Assembly: GCA_004194705.1 (NCBI GenBank)
Contig: SADC01000060.1
Location: 124,001-188,000, forward strand
Length of the DNA: 64,000 nt
Direction of reading: 5' to 3'
Origin: Ditylenchus dipsaci
Lineage: Eukaryota; Nematoda; Chromadorea; Rhabditida; Anguinidae
The translations under genes were made by a program, and so were the position numbers. Below, piece after piece: positions 35,101 through 48,371 of the stretch (within the stretch, counting starts at the first letter, position 1; each line of letters opens with the position of its first letter). Under the pieces are notes generated by a model. It was not told the DNA's origin, did not search any database, and was given only the letters and a program-made list of their open reading frames with translations.

Positions 35101-38100
35101 AAAAATAAATTTGCCACAAAAAAACATTTTTGCCACAAAAACTGATTAATCTCACCAAATTTCAGTCTTCTTTTCAAGAGTCTAATTCTGCCGATCTCTC
35201 TTATCGTGGTGACCATGCTGCAGTTGAAGTTCTTCCACGACCCTTGGACCAAATTGGTACAGGGATCTGGCAATGGTCAGACTCACAGGGTAGCTACAAG
35301 TGGTAGGAAAATATGATGTTTTGATTTTTTTTTCAGTATCATTATTTTGCAGGTGTGGATGGAGCAATGAACAGAGCTAAACACCAGAGTAGAGAAGTAA
35401 TTGAAGTGTTATGGAGGTTAGCAGAAGTCCACGGCTACAGATTGATCCTCTTTGTTCTGGTGCTGGTGGCAGTATCCCATTTTTGTGCGCTGAACTTTGT
35501 AATTATTGTGTTCGTGGCACTTGCAGCTTGCCTTCCCTCTCTTTCAAGAATGATCTCTTTGCTGTTATGTTTGTATATGTCTACTGTTTTCATCGCTAGA
35601 AGGATATACCAGGTGTGTTTAACCAGAAAAATGCTGCAAAAAATATTGGCATACAATTTTTTATAAACATTTTTAAGAAATAAAATTGATACTTTAGCTA
35701 CACCTAACCCAAAACTCGGGTATCACAGAGGAAGGCTCTATTAACCGTATTCTGGATGGTGGTTCTTGTGAACAATCCAAAAATGACACCTTGCCAGAAT
35801 TTCAGTGTGCTTCCAAGTGGATTGGATTTGAGGAAACAAATGATCTCCAGAGCGATTTGAAGGTACTCATTGACTTTTCTATATGTCCTTCTATATTGAT
35901 TCATGCTCAGGGTCTTGTCCTTGTGATCGTCCTCATTGGCTTACAGCTCTGTGTGCGCTATAGACAGAAACACAGAAGAACTATGTTGGGCGTTCCAGAG
36001 CCTGCTCCCGGCACTATATTCTCAGGTATATTGGTGAAAAAGTTTTAAAAGGTCAGGTTGGCTCGAAACTCTAACCTAAAACCATGCTCATTAGATTCAA
36101 GCTGACACAAAGTTACTTCAAAAAAAATCATATTTCTTTTCGGACGGTACTTTTTTCAATAATGTTTTTGTATGAATATTCTGTTTTTCAATTATCTATT
36201 GGTTAATCTTCGAGCTCCTGCTAGCTTCAATGTTGTTATTGATTTGTGGGGAAATATAAAATTCCCGTAAAAAATTTATTGAGCCAAACTCTGTCAGAAA
36301 ACTAAGAAAATATCCACAGAGCCTAATTATTTCAGAAGCAACTCCATTAAGCTTTGATGCCAACATTTTGAGTTGTTTCAAATGCCTTCTCAATTACGGG
36401 TTTTACAAATTTGGACTTGAGGTATATCTACCTTTTGATTTTGTTTAAAAAGTATCTCATAACAGATCTCAATGTCGGCAATGGTCATAGTTGCCTGGTT
36501 CCGCATGGACTTTTTGGCTGGGATGCTGATTGTTTGGTTGGTGTGCTTCGTAGTTATGTCCAGAGCTGGGTGTCGAGTGGTTTGGCCAGTCTTCCTAATC
36601 TATCTGGCTGTGCTTTTCCCTCTCCAATATGCCATGGCAATCGGTTTGCCCAGTGAGTGGGGCATAGGTATATATAAACAGCCTGTTTTGCTTTGTAATT
36701 ATACTATTTACAATTTTTTAAAGAATATCCATGGACACACATATTGACAGATGTTGACCTAGACAACAACTTATCCGTTTTCCTTGACTTAGCCAATTAT
36801 AATTTGCCTGCTGAGAGGTTCTACATATTCATCATTTGTGATGCTATCTTATTGTTAATTGTGGCTGCGCAGGTACTTCATATTAATGGCTAATTAATAA
36901 GCCTAGACTCTGAATTTTCAGGAATTGGTGTTTCGACAAGAGGGAGAAAGTCATCCAGCTGGCTCTAATGAATCTATTTACAAAGATGGAGGATACCTTT
37001 TGCACAAGGAAAATCCGAGATATGACTTTGTGGTGGAGCAGAAGTAAGTTATTGGTGGTTAAAAAAAATCTTAGGCAATAGGGTATTTGAACTGTATTTT
37101 TTTAAGTTGACACCTAACTTTTAATCAAAAAATATTTTGGTATAATTAAAATGTGATTTTAGAAGCTTTGTGGACTTTTTCAAAATGGTGGTGTTCATGT
37201 ATGGCCACTGGATAACCATGATTATGTTGATGGCTGCCGGTCTTGGAGGCACATCTCTGTTTGCTCTTGGTTATTTGGTGTTGGCTTTCTGGATGTTGTG
37301 GCAGGGCAACAATCTGTACACCATGTACAACTATGGCAGAACCATTTATTGGTGGAAGGTGATTGCGGTGTACACGGTGGTGGTCATGTTCTTGAAAATA
37401 TTCCTACAGGTTTACTGATTTTCACCTATTTAAGTTATTAACTAAAGCAGTTCGAAATTTTTTAGTTGTTTGGCTGTGCCTTCCTGTACACCGAGTTTTT
37501 CACTGGCAACGATCTGCGCCCCTCTCTGAATCTTCAATAAACCCATTGTGTGTTCTTCAACAACTTTTCAGTCTGGTCTGTGTCAATGACATGTCTTCGG
37601 AAAGCATCAACCGATTTATCAAAAAGCATCCTCTTAAATTCCGTGACACAGAGGTAAATCTTGGCGTTACTCGGTTTTGCTTTTTAATCAAAATAAAAAA
37701 TTTTGTATAAATACTTTTACGATAGGGTTTGCTTTTCGGTCAAATTTATATTTTTCATATGATCAGTTTTTCTTCCTCATATATCATAAACCTTACTGCG
37801 GGTCCTAACAAATGAAAAAATATATAATCATTGTGATGTTTTGGATTGACCAAAGCTTGAAGGTAAAAAAAGTCGGCTGGAATCAGCTGGGGGTCGAACT
37901 TGAAGGGGTTTCCTTATATCAGGAGTTCCAATTCTAGACTCGAATTATAAAGTTTATAAAAAAATTCAAAGTTTACCGAGTTTATTGCAGTGTGTGGGCA
38001 GTGCAGAAGACCTGAGTGTTCTAGCAAGAGAGACTAGGATTGGCTTTGATACTGTCGCTTTTATCTTTGTAATACTGCAGCTGAGGGCTCTAAATTCCTG

Positions 38101-41100
38101 GTTCTTCCAGCGTAATTTTTTCTTCAAATTTGAACTTTTTACATGTTGAATGTTTGAGTTCAGGCTGTATGATTGAATTCCGTTGTGAAATGATACAAGC
38201 CAAGAGGTTAAATTTTTTTAAACTTTTTTTTATGACAATTTGTGTTGTTGCAGAGGTGCCATCCTAATCAATCAATTGATAGAAAAAGAGATGAGCGAAC
38301 AAAATGAGCATCAGAACAAAAAGGTGGAGGAGATCAAGAGAAGGACTGAGGCCATCCGCAACCGCTATATCGAGCAACAGCAAAGGGCTAGCATAGGCGC
38401 TTTCCAAGAAGCTTTTGTGGCCGACAGCTATGGACAAGGTAGGTAGTATTTTTGTCAAAAGGAGTTTTAAAAATACAAATTCAATTTTTAGAATAGTTTC
38501 ACCATTTAATTATCCGGTCAAACTGTAATATGTTAGCCAGGGTCAACTGACTTTTAGCCTAATTTTAATATCTTTTTGCTAGTTCTTACAATAACGTTGC
38601 TTGAGTTTAAAAAGAATGATATTTAATGCGACCCCTAATTTCTGAAAAATGGCCCCTAATTTGTTTAAAATCCCGTATGTTGAAATCGGGATTGATCTTT
38701 GAATCTTTGTGTCCATTTTTTTAAATTTTTTGCGTGATCGTGTAACCAACAATTTTAGTTTTTTTTTATCGAGCTATCAAACTTTATCGCATGATTTCAG
38801 ATTTAAATGTACAGATTAAGATGTACTTTTAAGGGGCCGTGGCCACACGTTTTGGATTGTCCCCCGCCAATTCAAAAATATTCGCCTAATCATTGAATTT
38901 CTGTGCGGATTTTTTAACTTGGTTTTTTAAAAAACAAGGACTAGAATTCAATTTTAGGTATACAGTCAACTCCCGATTTAGTGTACAACTCGGTTTAGTG
39001 TACACCTGGATTATATCATTTTGGCCGGCGGTTAATTAAAATGACTAGAATGAACCCTCGATTTAGTGTACACCTGGAGCCGGTCCCCAGGGTATACACT
39101 AAATTGGGAGTTGACTGTAGTTGCGTTAGAAACCAAGTTAAGAAATTCGTATAGAAGTTTATGATTAGTATTTTTTTGAATTGGCGGGCGACAATCTTTG
39201 TCTTACATTAATTTTTGTCAAAACCTCTAAACTCTAAATTTTGAAGTCATCCAATAAACTTTGATATCTCATCGGAAAGCTGAGATCCTAGGCTAGACGA
39301 TAATGCAAAATTAACGCAAAAAAATGTTTACCGGAAATGCACATTTTGAGAATTTTCGATAAAAGGGTCATTTTGTTCTAGTACTTATAGTTATTTTTAA
39401 TCAACTAGAAAAGGTTCACGGTCTCCCAAAAAAAATCTTTGTAAAAAGTACCATTTTCATCCCTGCATCAAAAAACTCTCCAGACTGTTTGTTGTTTGAA
39501 GTGTGCTAATTGAGCGTTCTAAGCTCCATGTTGTCCACAAACACACACACATTTGTATGTGTAACTGTTGTCCATTAGTAGTAGTGTGTTTAGTCAAAAG
39601 GCAAAGTACCATGTCAGCCAGAGGACGACCTGGATCTATCATCGATGTAGATGACCCTTTGCCAGGATATGACCTAAGAAACCTGTACCCGGACTCCGTG
39701 TTGCCTGGTTCGTGTGTTGATGTATTTGTTTTTACTGGAGTGCTTTTGTTGTAACAGTAGCTGTAGAACTTTTAGTTTTTACTATTAACTATTTTTGTTT
39801 GTTTTACACTGCAATTTGAGGACATCGAAGACTCAGCCAGACATCCATAACCATGAGTGATGGTAAATAACACACTAACCGACTAATTATTAGTTGGTTT
39901 ATCAATGCTTGGCAAAACACCTCTTGTTCATGTTGCTTATTGAATTATTGTTTTATGTTTTAGGAATTTGACTCTAATTTTGCTTCTTCTCCTTTTATCT
40001 TCTAAATATCTTCCCAGTTTGGTTTTTGAGTAACACATTTCGGATCCAATTAACAAACCAAAAATCTTTGAAGAATATTTTAGAGTTGGGTTATTTCACG
40101 AATGTCTATATTATTTTCTTGTTACAGAAAGATTTTTTTACATACCTTCTTACAAAAACCTTGTAGGTGTTACTAAAAATATCACGTTTCTATCATTTTT
40201 CACAAAAATTAATGAAAAAGTTTTGTTTTGTAGCAAGCAAGATATAGCATTTGCTAACTAACATGCCAAAATTTGATTTTTTGCAATTTTATTCCTTCGC
40301 TTGGCATATAAATCCAAAGAACGGTGTATTTACTTTTTAATTTTCAGCCAAAAGAGCAGGTGATTACTACATGTTTGACTATGATCCGGGAGAGGATGAG
40401 CCAACCAAACCGCCGCCAGGAGTTCCAGAGGTTTGAGTCTTTTTTTGGTTTCAGGTGTTAAAATAATCCAAAAAATTAGGTTGCTCCCGACACAAATGAG
40501 TTGAATCCAACTCAGGTTTGTCATCAATTGAATATTTTTTTCATAATTATTGTATACGAACATTTTTCTTTAGCTGCTGTACACCGCAATCTGCAAAAAC
40601 CTAGACCTTGACAGCACAATGGAAGCAGTGGCTGTGGCAGAGAGTGAGCCAGACAATTGTAGAAGAATGATAATTGCAGTGGCCAAGTCTAAAGAAGATA
40701 GAGAAAGAGTGCTCAAAGCTCTGCACCACGACCAAAGACCTGAATCAAGACAGGCTGCTGAGCTACTCATGGAAATGGCTCAGAAGGAAGGACACGAATT
40801 GGAACAGGCTGTCGAAGAGGACCTTGGTCCAGTGGTACGCTTTAGAAAAACAGCTGGAGGTGGTGGTAGAAATGGTGATGATAGTCCTGACCGAAGTGAA
40901 ACCTCATCCGGAAAGTTGGAAAAACACATCACCGAATTTGCAGATGAAGCTAAAGCCTCTTCTAAGTCATGGCGTAAGTTTTGGTTGAAAGTTAGACTGA
41001 GTGGCTTAAAAATAATGTAATTTTCAGCAGAACTAATACTTGTGGTCTTCAAATTTGGCTGGAAGGTGATAAAGTCTTCACTAGGATGGGTTGCTTCATT

Positions 41101-44100
41101 CTTGAACGCCAGATCAAGAGAGCATCGCTATGTGGCTTTTGTGCTGAACAAGGAAAAAGAGCGTTTGAAGCAAGTTATGAATGATGTGAGTTGGTTTTTT
41201 ATATTATCATTGACCAGGCAAATACGGTATGCTCTCTAATAGAAGGGTACCTCCTCCCCTTAAATCGAAATCGTGTTTTTGGCATTGTGGTTTTCACACG
41301 ATTTTCGAAGAATTCTTTAATACGGTGGCCACAATGGAGGTGGGAAGTGCGAGGTAGAGGTCTTTGAGGTGATGTAGCTCAGCGAGATTTTGTCATTTTA
41401 CTGATCTGAAAAGTTTTTTGACCTATTTTCAAGGTCCGCTACCTAAAAATCGTCATTTTGTTTGTCCAAATGCAAATATAATGTAAAAAATAGTTAAGAC
41501 ACAATGCCAAGAACACGATTTTGAATTGAGGGGTTACGCGATATTAGAGAGAATATGCTAATTGAAAACCACTTTAGGAACTCTACGATGCCCAAAGGCC
41601 AGCCGGTGAGCTTCGCCGCCAGTGGGAAGGTCATAATGTCCACCTAGTGACTAGTGTTGCTGACATACGCAAGTTGGAAAATGATGCCCACCTGAAGTGG
41701 GAGCAGCGAAATGTTTTTGCCCGCCTGATTACTGCCATCGCCAATTGCTTTGCTGCCCATACGGATGTGATGTGTTTCTTCTTTGCAATCATCGCTCACT
41801 CTTTCTGTGGTGGACTTTTGACACTACCGTTGCCTGCTCTGGTCTTTTTCTGGGGCTCTTTGGCCAATCCGCGGCCGTCAAAAATCTTCTGGTTTGTGTA
41901 GCCTTCTATATGTTTTTATTATCGGCACCTTTACTCTCTTTACAGGATTGCCATGATCTTCTATACCGAAGTGGTTATTGTGATAAAGTTCTTATTTCAA
42001 TTTGGCTTTTGGTATTGGAACAGGCAATCAGCTGTGATTCAGGTAAACATTGTTACAGTCAAACCTAGATATAAGGGCACCTTTTGTGAACCCGACTCTG
42101 CTAGCGGACAAAGAATTTCAGCGAAGATTATCGAGATATATATTGGCACCTCCATCTGGTCCCGGGTGCCGCTATATAAATGTTCGACTATATTGTCAGG
42201 ACTTTTATAAGAAAGTCTCGAATTATAAATTCCTATTGTCCAGAAGTTAACTGTGAATTGAGGGCTTCATATGTTCCTAAATTGTACTTTCCAGGAAACA
42301 AATGAGCCCTACAAGCTTCCATATGTGCTCGGCATTCAGAAACCAACTACTTTGCGGTTGCTGATGTGGCTCTGCTTATTGCTCTATTTTTCCACAGATA
42401 TATGCTGAGGAGGCTCGGACTTTGGAAAGATGCCAATGTTCAAGTAGGCTTTTATAGATATCTTTTACAGATTCAGGTAAAAAAAATTTCTTACTCAGGA
42501 CACATTTTCGTCTTCAACCGTATCCACGACAATAACTGAACCACAAACCAGGCTGGAGTCTCCGCAGCGAACTTCAATTGTAAGCGGTACTAGCAGAAAA
42601 GGATCAGCTAGTAAGCAGAAGACAAAGAGGAATTCTCAGGACCAAGAAGAGGTATATAGACTTATCGTACTTCCTCTAACCTCCTAATTCAAAGCCGTGT
42701 TCTTGACATTATGTTTTTGACTCATTTTTTGAAGATTTCTCTCAGGCAAGTCACCACCTATTTTTTAGGCAGTTATATGAGTTGCAAAATGAGTGTCCGA
42801 GAGAAGAAATTACTTGCCTGAGAGAAGTAATTAAGAAGAGAGTCAAAAACATTATTCTACAAAGACGTTTTTTCAATTTGGGTGCCGCATAATTATAGGA
42901 ATTACTATACTTGTCTGTAAAAATTCCTCCTTATTCTATTCCTTACAGATTGATATGGAGACAGGTCTTGGCAGCAGCACTATCCAGCCTTCCACTTCCC
43001 AAGCAGCACAGTCAATGTACGCAACAAAAGATGTGGCTGACGATTCCAACTCAAACAATGGTCAAGAAGACCATAGCAGTAGTGGGGCTGTTGTGGTGTT
43101 CTTCCGTAAACTGCTCTACCCCAAGTTCCGGTATATTCGAGATCTCTACCCAATCATGTTCTTCCTTGACGTACTTGGCTTCTTTATTGTCGCTTTTGGC
43201 TATAAACATTTTGGAGAGGGTGGAACTGGTGACGTGCTTGGTGACATTCAAGCGAGTCGAGTACCAGTCGCTTTTGTGGTGATGGTAATCCTCATTTCTT
43301 TCATGATCGTCATTGATCGAGCACTGGTATTTTGTGATTACATACCACTTGGAAAAAATCCACAATTTAATCGATTTTTAGTACTTGCGTAAAGCAGTCT
43401 TCTGCAAACTTGCTTACCAGCTTATCACAGTAATTGCCTTACACATCTGGATTTTCTTTGTCTTGCCATGGATCACTAAGAGGTCGGTTTTAAAAACAAA
43501 ACCTGTTTATGAGTTTTCTTTTAGGGAAACTGTTCAAAATAGAATAGCCTTATTGTTGTACGTTGTTAAATGTGTCTACTTCCTTGTGTCTGCCTGGCAA
43601 ATTCGCAATGGCTATCCTTCCTTATGTATTGGCAACTTGTTGACACATTCCTATGGATTGATCAATATGGTTTTGTTCAAAGCGTAAGTTATATAGTCTA
43701 ATTAGACATGTAGATCAACAGCTTCATTTTTCAGGTTCATGATTGTTCCGTTTTTGTTTGAGCTCAGAACTGCCATTGATTGGACATGGACAGACACTTC
43801 GTATGTGCTCACATAGTTATCTCACATTAAAATAGAGTCCAAATCTCCATTTTATAGTATGCCTCTATTCGATTACTTCAACATGGAAAACTTCTACGCA
43901 GTCATTTACAACCTGAAATGTGCTAGAACTTATGAGCAAAACTTCCCAGCACCGCGAGGTGTTGCCAAGGGCTCCCTGGTAAGAAAAATTGGCCTTTGTT
44001 CCAATGAACCAGGACATTTTTTCAGGTTAAATATTTGATGGGCTGCCTATGATTCTCTTCTTGATCATAATCATCTGGTTGCCTTTAGTATTGTTCAGTA

Positions 44101-47100
44101 TGCTCAACCAGATCGGAGAAGTCAGCACTCCCAATATCGCCAAGCTGACTATTAGTGTGGAAGGCTTTCCTGTAAGTAAAATAAAAGTGGCTTGTTGTTA
44201 AAGAGCCATGCTCACGCTTTCAAAAGGGCAAAGCATTTTTTTGCTGCCAAAATGCTTCCTTTGCAGCTAAAATCTACTTTTGGACGCTAATCACTGAAAA
44301 AAAGCTTTTTAGCTATGGAAGAAAAGCATTTTAGCGGCAAAAAAAGCTTTTCCCTTTTCAAAAAAATTTCCTAGTCATTGAAATTCTGTACTGATCTTTT
44401 AAAAGTTGTGGACAATTAGTGCTCAAAATGACCGTTAAAATCTAGCAAATGTTTTGGTAGAAAGAACTGCGCATGTTTATGTAAATATTTATAGAGTTTA
44501 TACATAAATTATGAAGAAAAAAAAAGCAAATGCAAGTCATGTACCAGCTATTTTGCGTAAATTAACGTGCCAAACAAGCTGACACATGACTTGAATTTGC
44601 TTTTTTCTAAATAATTTATGAAAAACTTGCTGAGTTTTTACTACCAAAATGCTTGCTACATTCTAGCGGTCATTTTGAGTAAGAAATGTCTGTAACTTGA
44701 AATAAAAGTTAAGCGAACAAAACAAAAATTAAGTAAAAGTTTTCGAAAAGAACCCATGATTCACCCGCCATGGGTAAATGATAACTACAAGAGGTCATAT
44801 CTCCGAATTTAATTCATGACGCGAGGTCGGGACAACCACTTTCACATGGAAGTTTCGGATACTCTACAATAACAGACAAATAAAATGAGTCGACTCCCGT
44901 TCTCAAAACACACATCGTGTACTTCCTTTGTTAGCTGCAGTAAAAAAAATTCTTTTATATGCAAGAGAAAGTCTTTTGAATGCAAAAAAGTAATTTAGCT
45001 GCAAAAAAATATATGTAAAAAAGTCTTTTAGCTTCAGAAAAAGTATTTTAGCTGCAAGAAAAAAATTTGCCAACTTTTAAATTTGTTTCTAAAAAACAAG
45101 GCCTAGAACTTAATTTTAGGTGTGGTTTTGTTAGAAACCAAGTTAAGAAATCTGTACGGAAGTTCAATGATTGGGAAATTTTATTGAATCGGCGGGCACT
45201 AATTTTGAACGCTTGGACATAACCCTTCAATGACTTTTGTTAATAACTATATTTTCAGGCCCTTTACACTATGCAAGCACAAGGAATCGATCTAGTGCTG
45301 CTAAATGATACTGAAATAAATCAGTTGAGGAAGCAATTTTCTGGCGAAATTCGCCCCAAAACAACACTATTGATGTAGAGAAAAGCAGACAAGCTGTGGC
45401 ATTCCTTAACGAATACAAAAATGAGGGAATATTGGTGAGATATTCACATAATTTACCTGTTCTATAAATTTTTTAAAGAAAGTGAAATTCCGACCAACGT
45501 CTGAAGTTCCCTGGCAAATTTCCAATGAGTCATTTACGGCGCTCCAGGGGAATTGCAAAAGTCGAAGGAAAACATGGTGGAAATGACAATGAGCGCTCAG
45601 GTGGAGTTTGAAAGGCCTCGAATTAGCAAGGACAAGGGTTTGTTGCATTTTCAACATTCGGTTGATTTTAACCTTCTAATTAATTCAGAACCATCAAAAC
45701 ATTCGACCACATTTGAATTTGATGCAAGAAGGTGGTCGCGAACACTGCTACTGCAAGTATTGAATGGTACTGAGCCCGAGGTTTGTGTTTAATTGGGACG
45801 GTGACGGATAACCAAAGTTTGACTGGGTTGTGTTTGGAAAAATACAAAAAAAAAAATACCAAGTATATATAACTGATCAAAACAGAGATTGCTGAGAAAT
45901 TTATTTATGGTTGAATTCTTAGTCTAGGCACACAAAAAATCTAAGTCTTTATCAGAAGAGAATTAAATAAGAGCACCCATTTGGCTGAAAAGCGCACCCA
46001 TTTTCAAATATCTATCCAAAATGCTTAAAAGCGCACTCATTATGCTCAAAAGCGCACCCATTTGGCTGAAAAACGCACCCATTCTCAAATTTCTCAGCGA
46101 AAAGCTTAACTAAAAAAAATTTCACATATATTGCTGTTAATTGACATACATCGACATACTACATGTAGTGTCATATAAATATAGTTGTCGACGTCGAATT
46201 CGTCACTTCTGAACATTTTTTGAATTTAAGCTCCAAAAGACATCTGTAGTTTTGCTCGGTGATATTTTTTTTAATTCGACGATATTTCCGACAAAATGAT
46301 ATATCAAGCGTCCTAATTAGTTTAGAGAATGTTCATGCACGTGGCCTTTCTTTTCGACGTGGGGCGACTTGAAAAGTCGATTTGAAAAAAAAATTGAAAA
46401 CGGGCGCGCTTTTCAGCTAAATAGGTTAGCTTTTAAGCTTTTCAAGGAGACATTTGAAATCCAAATGGGTGCGTTTTTCATCTAGATGGGTGCGCATTTA
46501 AGATTTTTCCTCATTTATTATGTAATATGAACGAATGAAGTATTTTTTATTCATTTTAGATGAGGATTGCCGGTGCTATCCCGATGTACGTCACTGTAAG
46601 TTATCTCTTATTCCACACTTATAGGGTTGAAAGATGCGGGATTGCCAATTTTGAAGGGTTCAAAATTTTAGTTCTGGGTAGGAGTGTCTAACTTTCTAAA
46701 AATGGCCGTAAAATCTATAGAGGTAACAAATGCCACAAAAAAAGTTCTTAAAAAATACACCAAATTTCCGAATACCTAATGTAACAAGTACAATAGAGTA
46801 TATGGAGTTATGTCCATGAAAAAAATAAGAAAAAATTGTGGAAACAGTCATTTTTCGACTTCTCATTGAGAAGTTTTCAACTCGTAAAAACGAAGAAAGA
46901 GTGGCTAATTTAACTTTAAACTGAGCATCACAGAGAATTTTTTTACAAAGTTTTTAAGTTTGGCAATATCGTGTCTGCAAAGTTGGCATTGCAACCTTAC
47001 TTTTTTATCATTAAAAAAATACTTATTTTAATTAACTAACAGGTTCCAAATGAGGGAGAGGTCAAGGCTACCAATCAATTGCAGGTTTTGCTCGATTTCG

Positions 47101-48371
47101 ATTTGTTTATTCAATGCAGCTTTATTTCATGTTTCAGGACATGGGCACGAATGTCAATATCACAGATATAAGAGGTACCTTCAACACGGCTAGGATGACC
47201 ATCAACAACTCCACCCAACTTCCCATTTGGACTACGCAAATGGACTTTCACCCTAGAATGGCCAGTTTCAGCCCACCTAAGACCCATTTTCCTTATGCAC
47301 CTGGCTCCAACCTAGACTACGTAGAGATGATTGCTTTTGTCGACCGAGTTTTCCCTTCTTTCATTCCAGTTCAATTTGTCCAAGGAGGGTAAGTAATGTG
47401 TCTAATATTAGGTCGTCCCAAAAGTTCGCAAAATTTCTTTTTCAAAATTGTGTTTCGTTGCGTTTTTAAATTCGTCGTTGACCTATTTTCGACCTTTTCT
47501 GTTTTCTAAAGGAATATTCCCTTCGCGAAAAATCCAGCCAGTTTTGAAGCAAAAAAAGCTGAAAAATCCACAACAAATTAAAAAGCGACAAACGCAAAAT
47601 GGGGGGCCAACGCGAAATTCAGCGAATTTTAGGGACAACCTAATATAAGTAGGATAAAAATTTATTTCCTGTACCGTTTCAAAGAACGGTCGGAAAAATG
47701 ACATACCGTATATTCTCTATTACACCCCCATGGGGGATTATTTTTCAACCCCTAAAAATCGGAAAAATTGGATGTCGATTCGGAGATTTTCGGGCAGTCG
47801 ACCAGAATCTGAAAAGTGAAATAAGGAAAGCTCGTGCTAATTAAGAAAACGCAAAAAACAGATTTGTGAAATGTTTGCTTTAGGCTCAGATATGAGGTCG
47901 GTAGGGTGGGGGATTATTAGAGAGTGGGGAGTAATAGAGAATATACGGTAAACAGGCAATCCATAGAATGATAATCGAAAAATTTAGCTTTAGCGGACTA
48001 TTTTTTAAAATATTCACCTTTTCGTAAGTCAAAATCGAATAAATTTCAGAATCATTGCTTCCTATATCGCTCTCGTTCTGTTGGTTGGAAGACTTATTAG
48101 AGGAGTAGTTACGAGTGGACCTCTGGATGTCATAATCTCTGAGATTCCTAACCCTGACTACTTGCTCAAAATATGTCTTGACATTTATTTGGTCAGAGAA
48201 TCAGGAAGCAGGGATGGAAACTTCACTTTGGAACAGGTTGTGATACTCATATCTGTTTAAAATTGTCAACGTAAATTTTTAAAGGATCTATTTGCCAAGC
48301 TCATCTTTTTGTTCCGCTCGCCCCAAACACTGATCAAGTGGACTCGCTACAAAGTGATGAAACAGGATTAG
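23169..48371 (+). CDS. PIEZO: PIEZO mechanosensitive ion channel
   Basis: Trimeric stretch-activated cation channel of the plasma membrane. Exons run 23169-23267, 23318-23491, 23552-23729, 23783-23904, 24363-24565, 26040-26288, 26467-26671, 28484-28759, 28794-28936 (N-terminal blade), 33276-33455 through 38254-38438 and 39594-39707 (central blade and beam; [10 protein letters not shown] at 40348), 40574-40973, 41028-41185, 41578-41891 ([26 protein letters not shown]), 41946-43326, then 43382-43482, 43525-43683, 43735-43800, 43858-43978, 44026-44171 (anchor, outer helix), 45260-47388 in five exons (extracellular cap), 48050-48236 (inner helix, [20 protein letters not shown]) and 48285-48371 ([19 protein letters not shown], stop). 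The PF-x2-E-x6-W motif is at 43748-43783 ([12 protein letters not shown]). Exon phases join in frame almost everywhere. One-base breaks occur near 23440, 23585, 23890, 26150, 26530, 28850, 37540, 42345, 44040, 45365 and 45550. The first coding exon was not located. Confidence 0.95.
24580..25999. mobile_element. Iteron-TIR element inserted in a PIEZO intron
   Basis: Inverted ends carry arrays of a actcatttgggcgccct-type unit (24586-24680 and about 25855-25990) plus a shared inner block (tctcagatagtctgaaaag and complement), about 150 bp per arm. The flanks show CAATATTC on both sides (24572-24579, 26000-26007). Without the element and one duplication the intron would be 46 nt, the usual size here. 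A TTAA MITE sits inside. Confidence 0.85.
24738..24967. mobile_element. TTAA-flanked MITE, second copy
   Basis: Flanked by TTAA at 24734-24737 and 24968-24971; ends AGGGGCATGGTCGTGCC and complement of AGGGGCATGCCCGTGC. The inner part matches the 17651-17878 copy (e.g. tctagtttttaaaa in complementary orientation). Nested inside the 24580-25999 element. Confidence 0.75.
27651..28295. mobile_element. Large foldback in a PIEZO intron with a hairpin repeat at its centre
   Basis: Arms of about 245 bp (AATCCTCCCCC... and its complement ending GGGGGGATT at 28295) match closely, e.g. ggggactgatcaggtggagg against cctccacctgatcagtcccc. Between the arms lies a copy of the two-hairpin repeat (about 27905-28045). 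The host intron is 26672-28483. Confidence 0.75.
29391..30225. mobile_element. TTAA-ended inverted-repeat element in the largest PIEZO intron
   Basis: Ends TTAACAGTCGCCTTCC and the complement of TTAACACTCGCCTTCC, followed by aagcgtagtaagtgttgcg on both sides. A second, inner inverted repeat of about 125-bp arms centres near 30035. No coding sequence. It lies in intron 28937-33275, otherwise mostly AT-rich with nothing recognisable. Confidence 0.7.
32093..32742. mobile_element. Pogo/Tigger-like MITE in the largest PIEZO intron
   Basis: Ends CAGTTGAAACTCGATTTAAC and the complement of CAGTCAAAACTCGATTTAAC, flanked by TA (32091-32092, 32743-32744). Internal copies of tttcgttaaatcgagttt extend each arm. 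Terminal CAGT-GAA and TA duplication fit pogo/Tigger non-autonomous elements. No transposase frame. Confidence 0.75.
38832..39200. mobile_element. Palindromic MITE (copy 2) with a nested pogo-like MITE at 38963-39117
   Basis: Outer arms (ggggccgtggccacacg, tcccccgccaattcaaaaat and complement near 39175) match the 3853-4640 element. Inside lies a 155-bp element with ends CAGTCAACTCCCGATTTAGT and complement, flanked by TA (38961-38962, 39118-39119). Both lie in the PIEZO intron 38439-39593. Confidence 0.75.
41224..41557. mobile_element. Degenerate TA-type MITE in a PIEZO intron
   Basis: Ends tacggtatgctctctaatag and the complement region ttagagagaatatgcta correspond to the CCGTATATTCTCTATTA family. 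The arms are diverged and the target duplication is not clear. Lies in intron 41186-41577. Confidence 0.5.
44172..45259. repeat. PIEZO intron filled with foldback repeats
   Basis: At about 44425-44690 two arms (ctcaaaatgacc, agcaaatgttttggtag, aagcaaatgcaagtcatgt and their complements) form a foldback. At 45060-45230 lies a diverged copy of the palindromic MITE of 3853-4640 (acaaggcctagaacttaatt, aaccaagttaagaaatctgt). tttagctgcaaaaa-type units occur at 44220-44360 and 44935-45060. Confidence 0.55.
45968..46502. mobile_element. Foldback with aagcgcacccatttggctg ends in a PIEZO intron
   Basis: The left array (agcgcacccatttggctgaa, four units, 45971-46095) is complementary to a right array (aaatgggtgcgtttttca, 46395-46500). 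Outer ends TAAGAGCACCCAT and complement of TAAATGCGCACCCAT. Architecture as in the other iteron-ended elements. Target duplication not resolved. Confidence 0.6.
47706..47948. mobile_element. TA-flanked MITE, ends CCGTATATTCTCTATTA
   Basis: Near-identical inverted ends (CCGTATATTCTCTATTAC and complement) with TA on both sides (47704-47705, 47949-47950), in the PIEZO intron 47389-48049. Same family as 2738-3008. Confidence 0.8.

Noticed and set aside
42052..42260. Complete pogo-like MITE starting tacagtcaaacctagatata
   Set aside because: The left end is clear, but no matching right end was found before the next PIEZO exon at 42295; left as a solo end.
3646..48371. Programmed frameshifting or pseudogenization of PIEZO, SAS-6-like and NOL8-like genes
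   Set aside because: Breaks are scattered, single-base and shared by all genes, without slippery-site plus pseudoknot patterns; sequence error is simpler.
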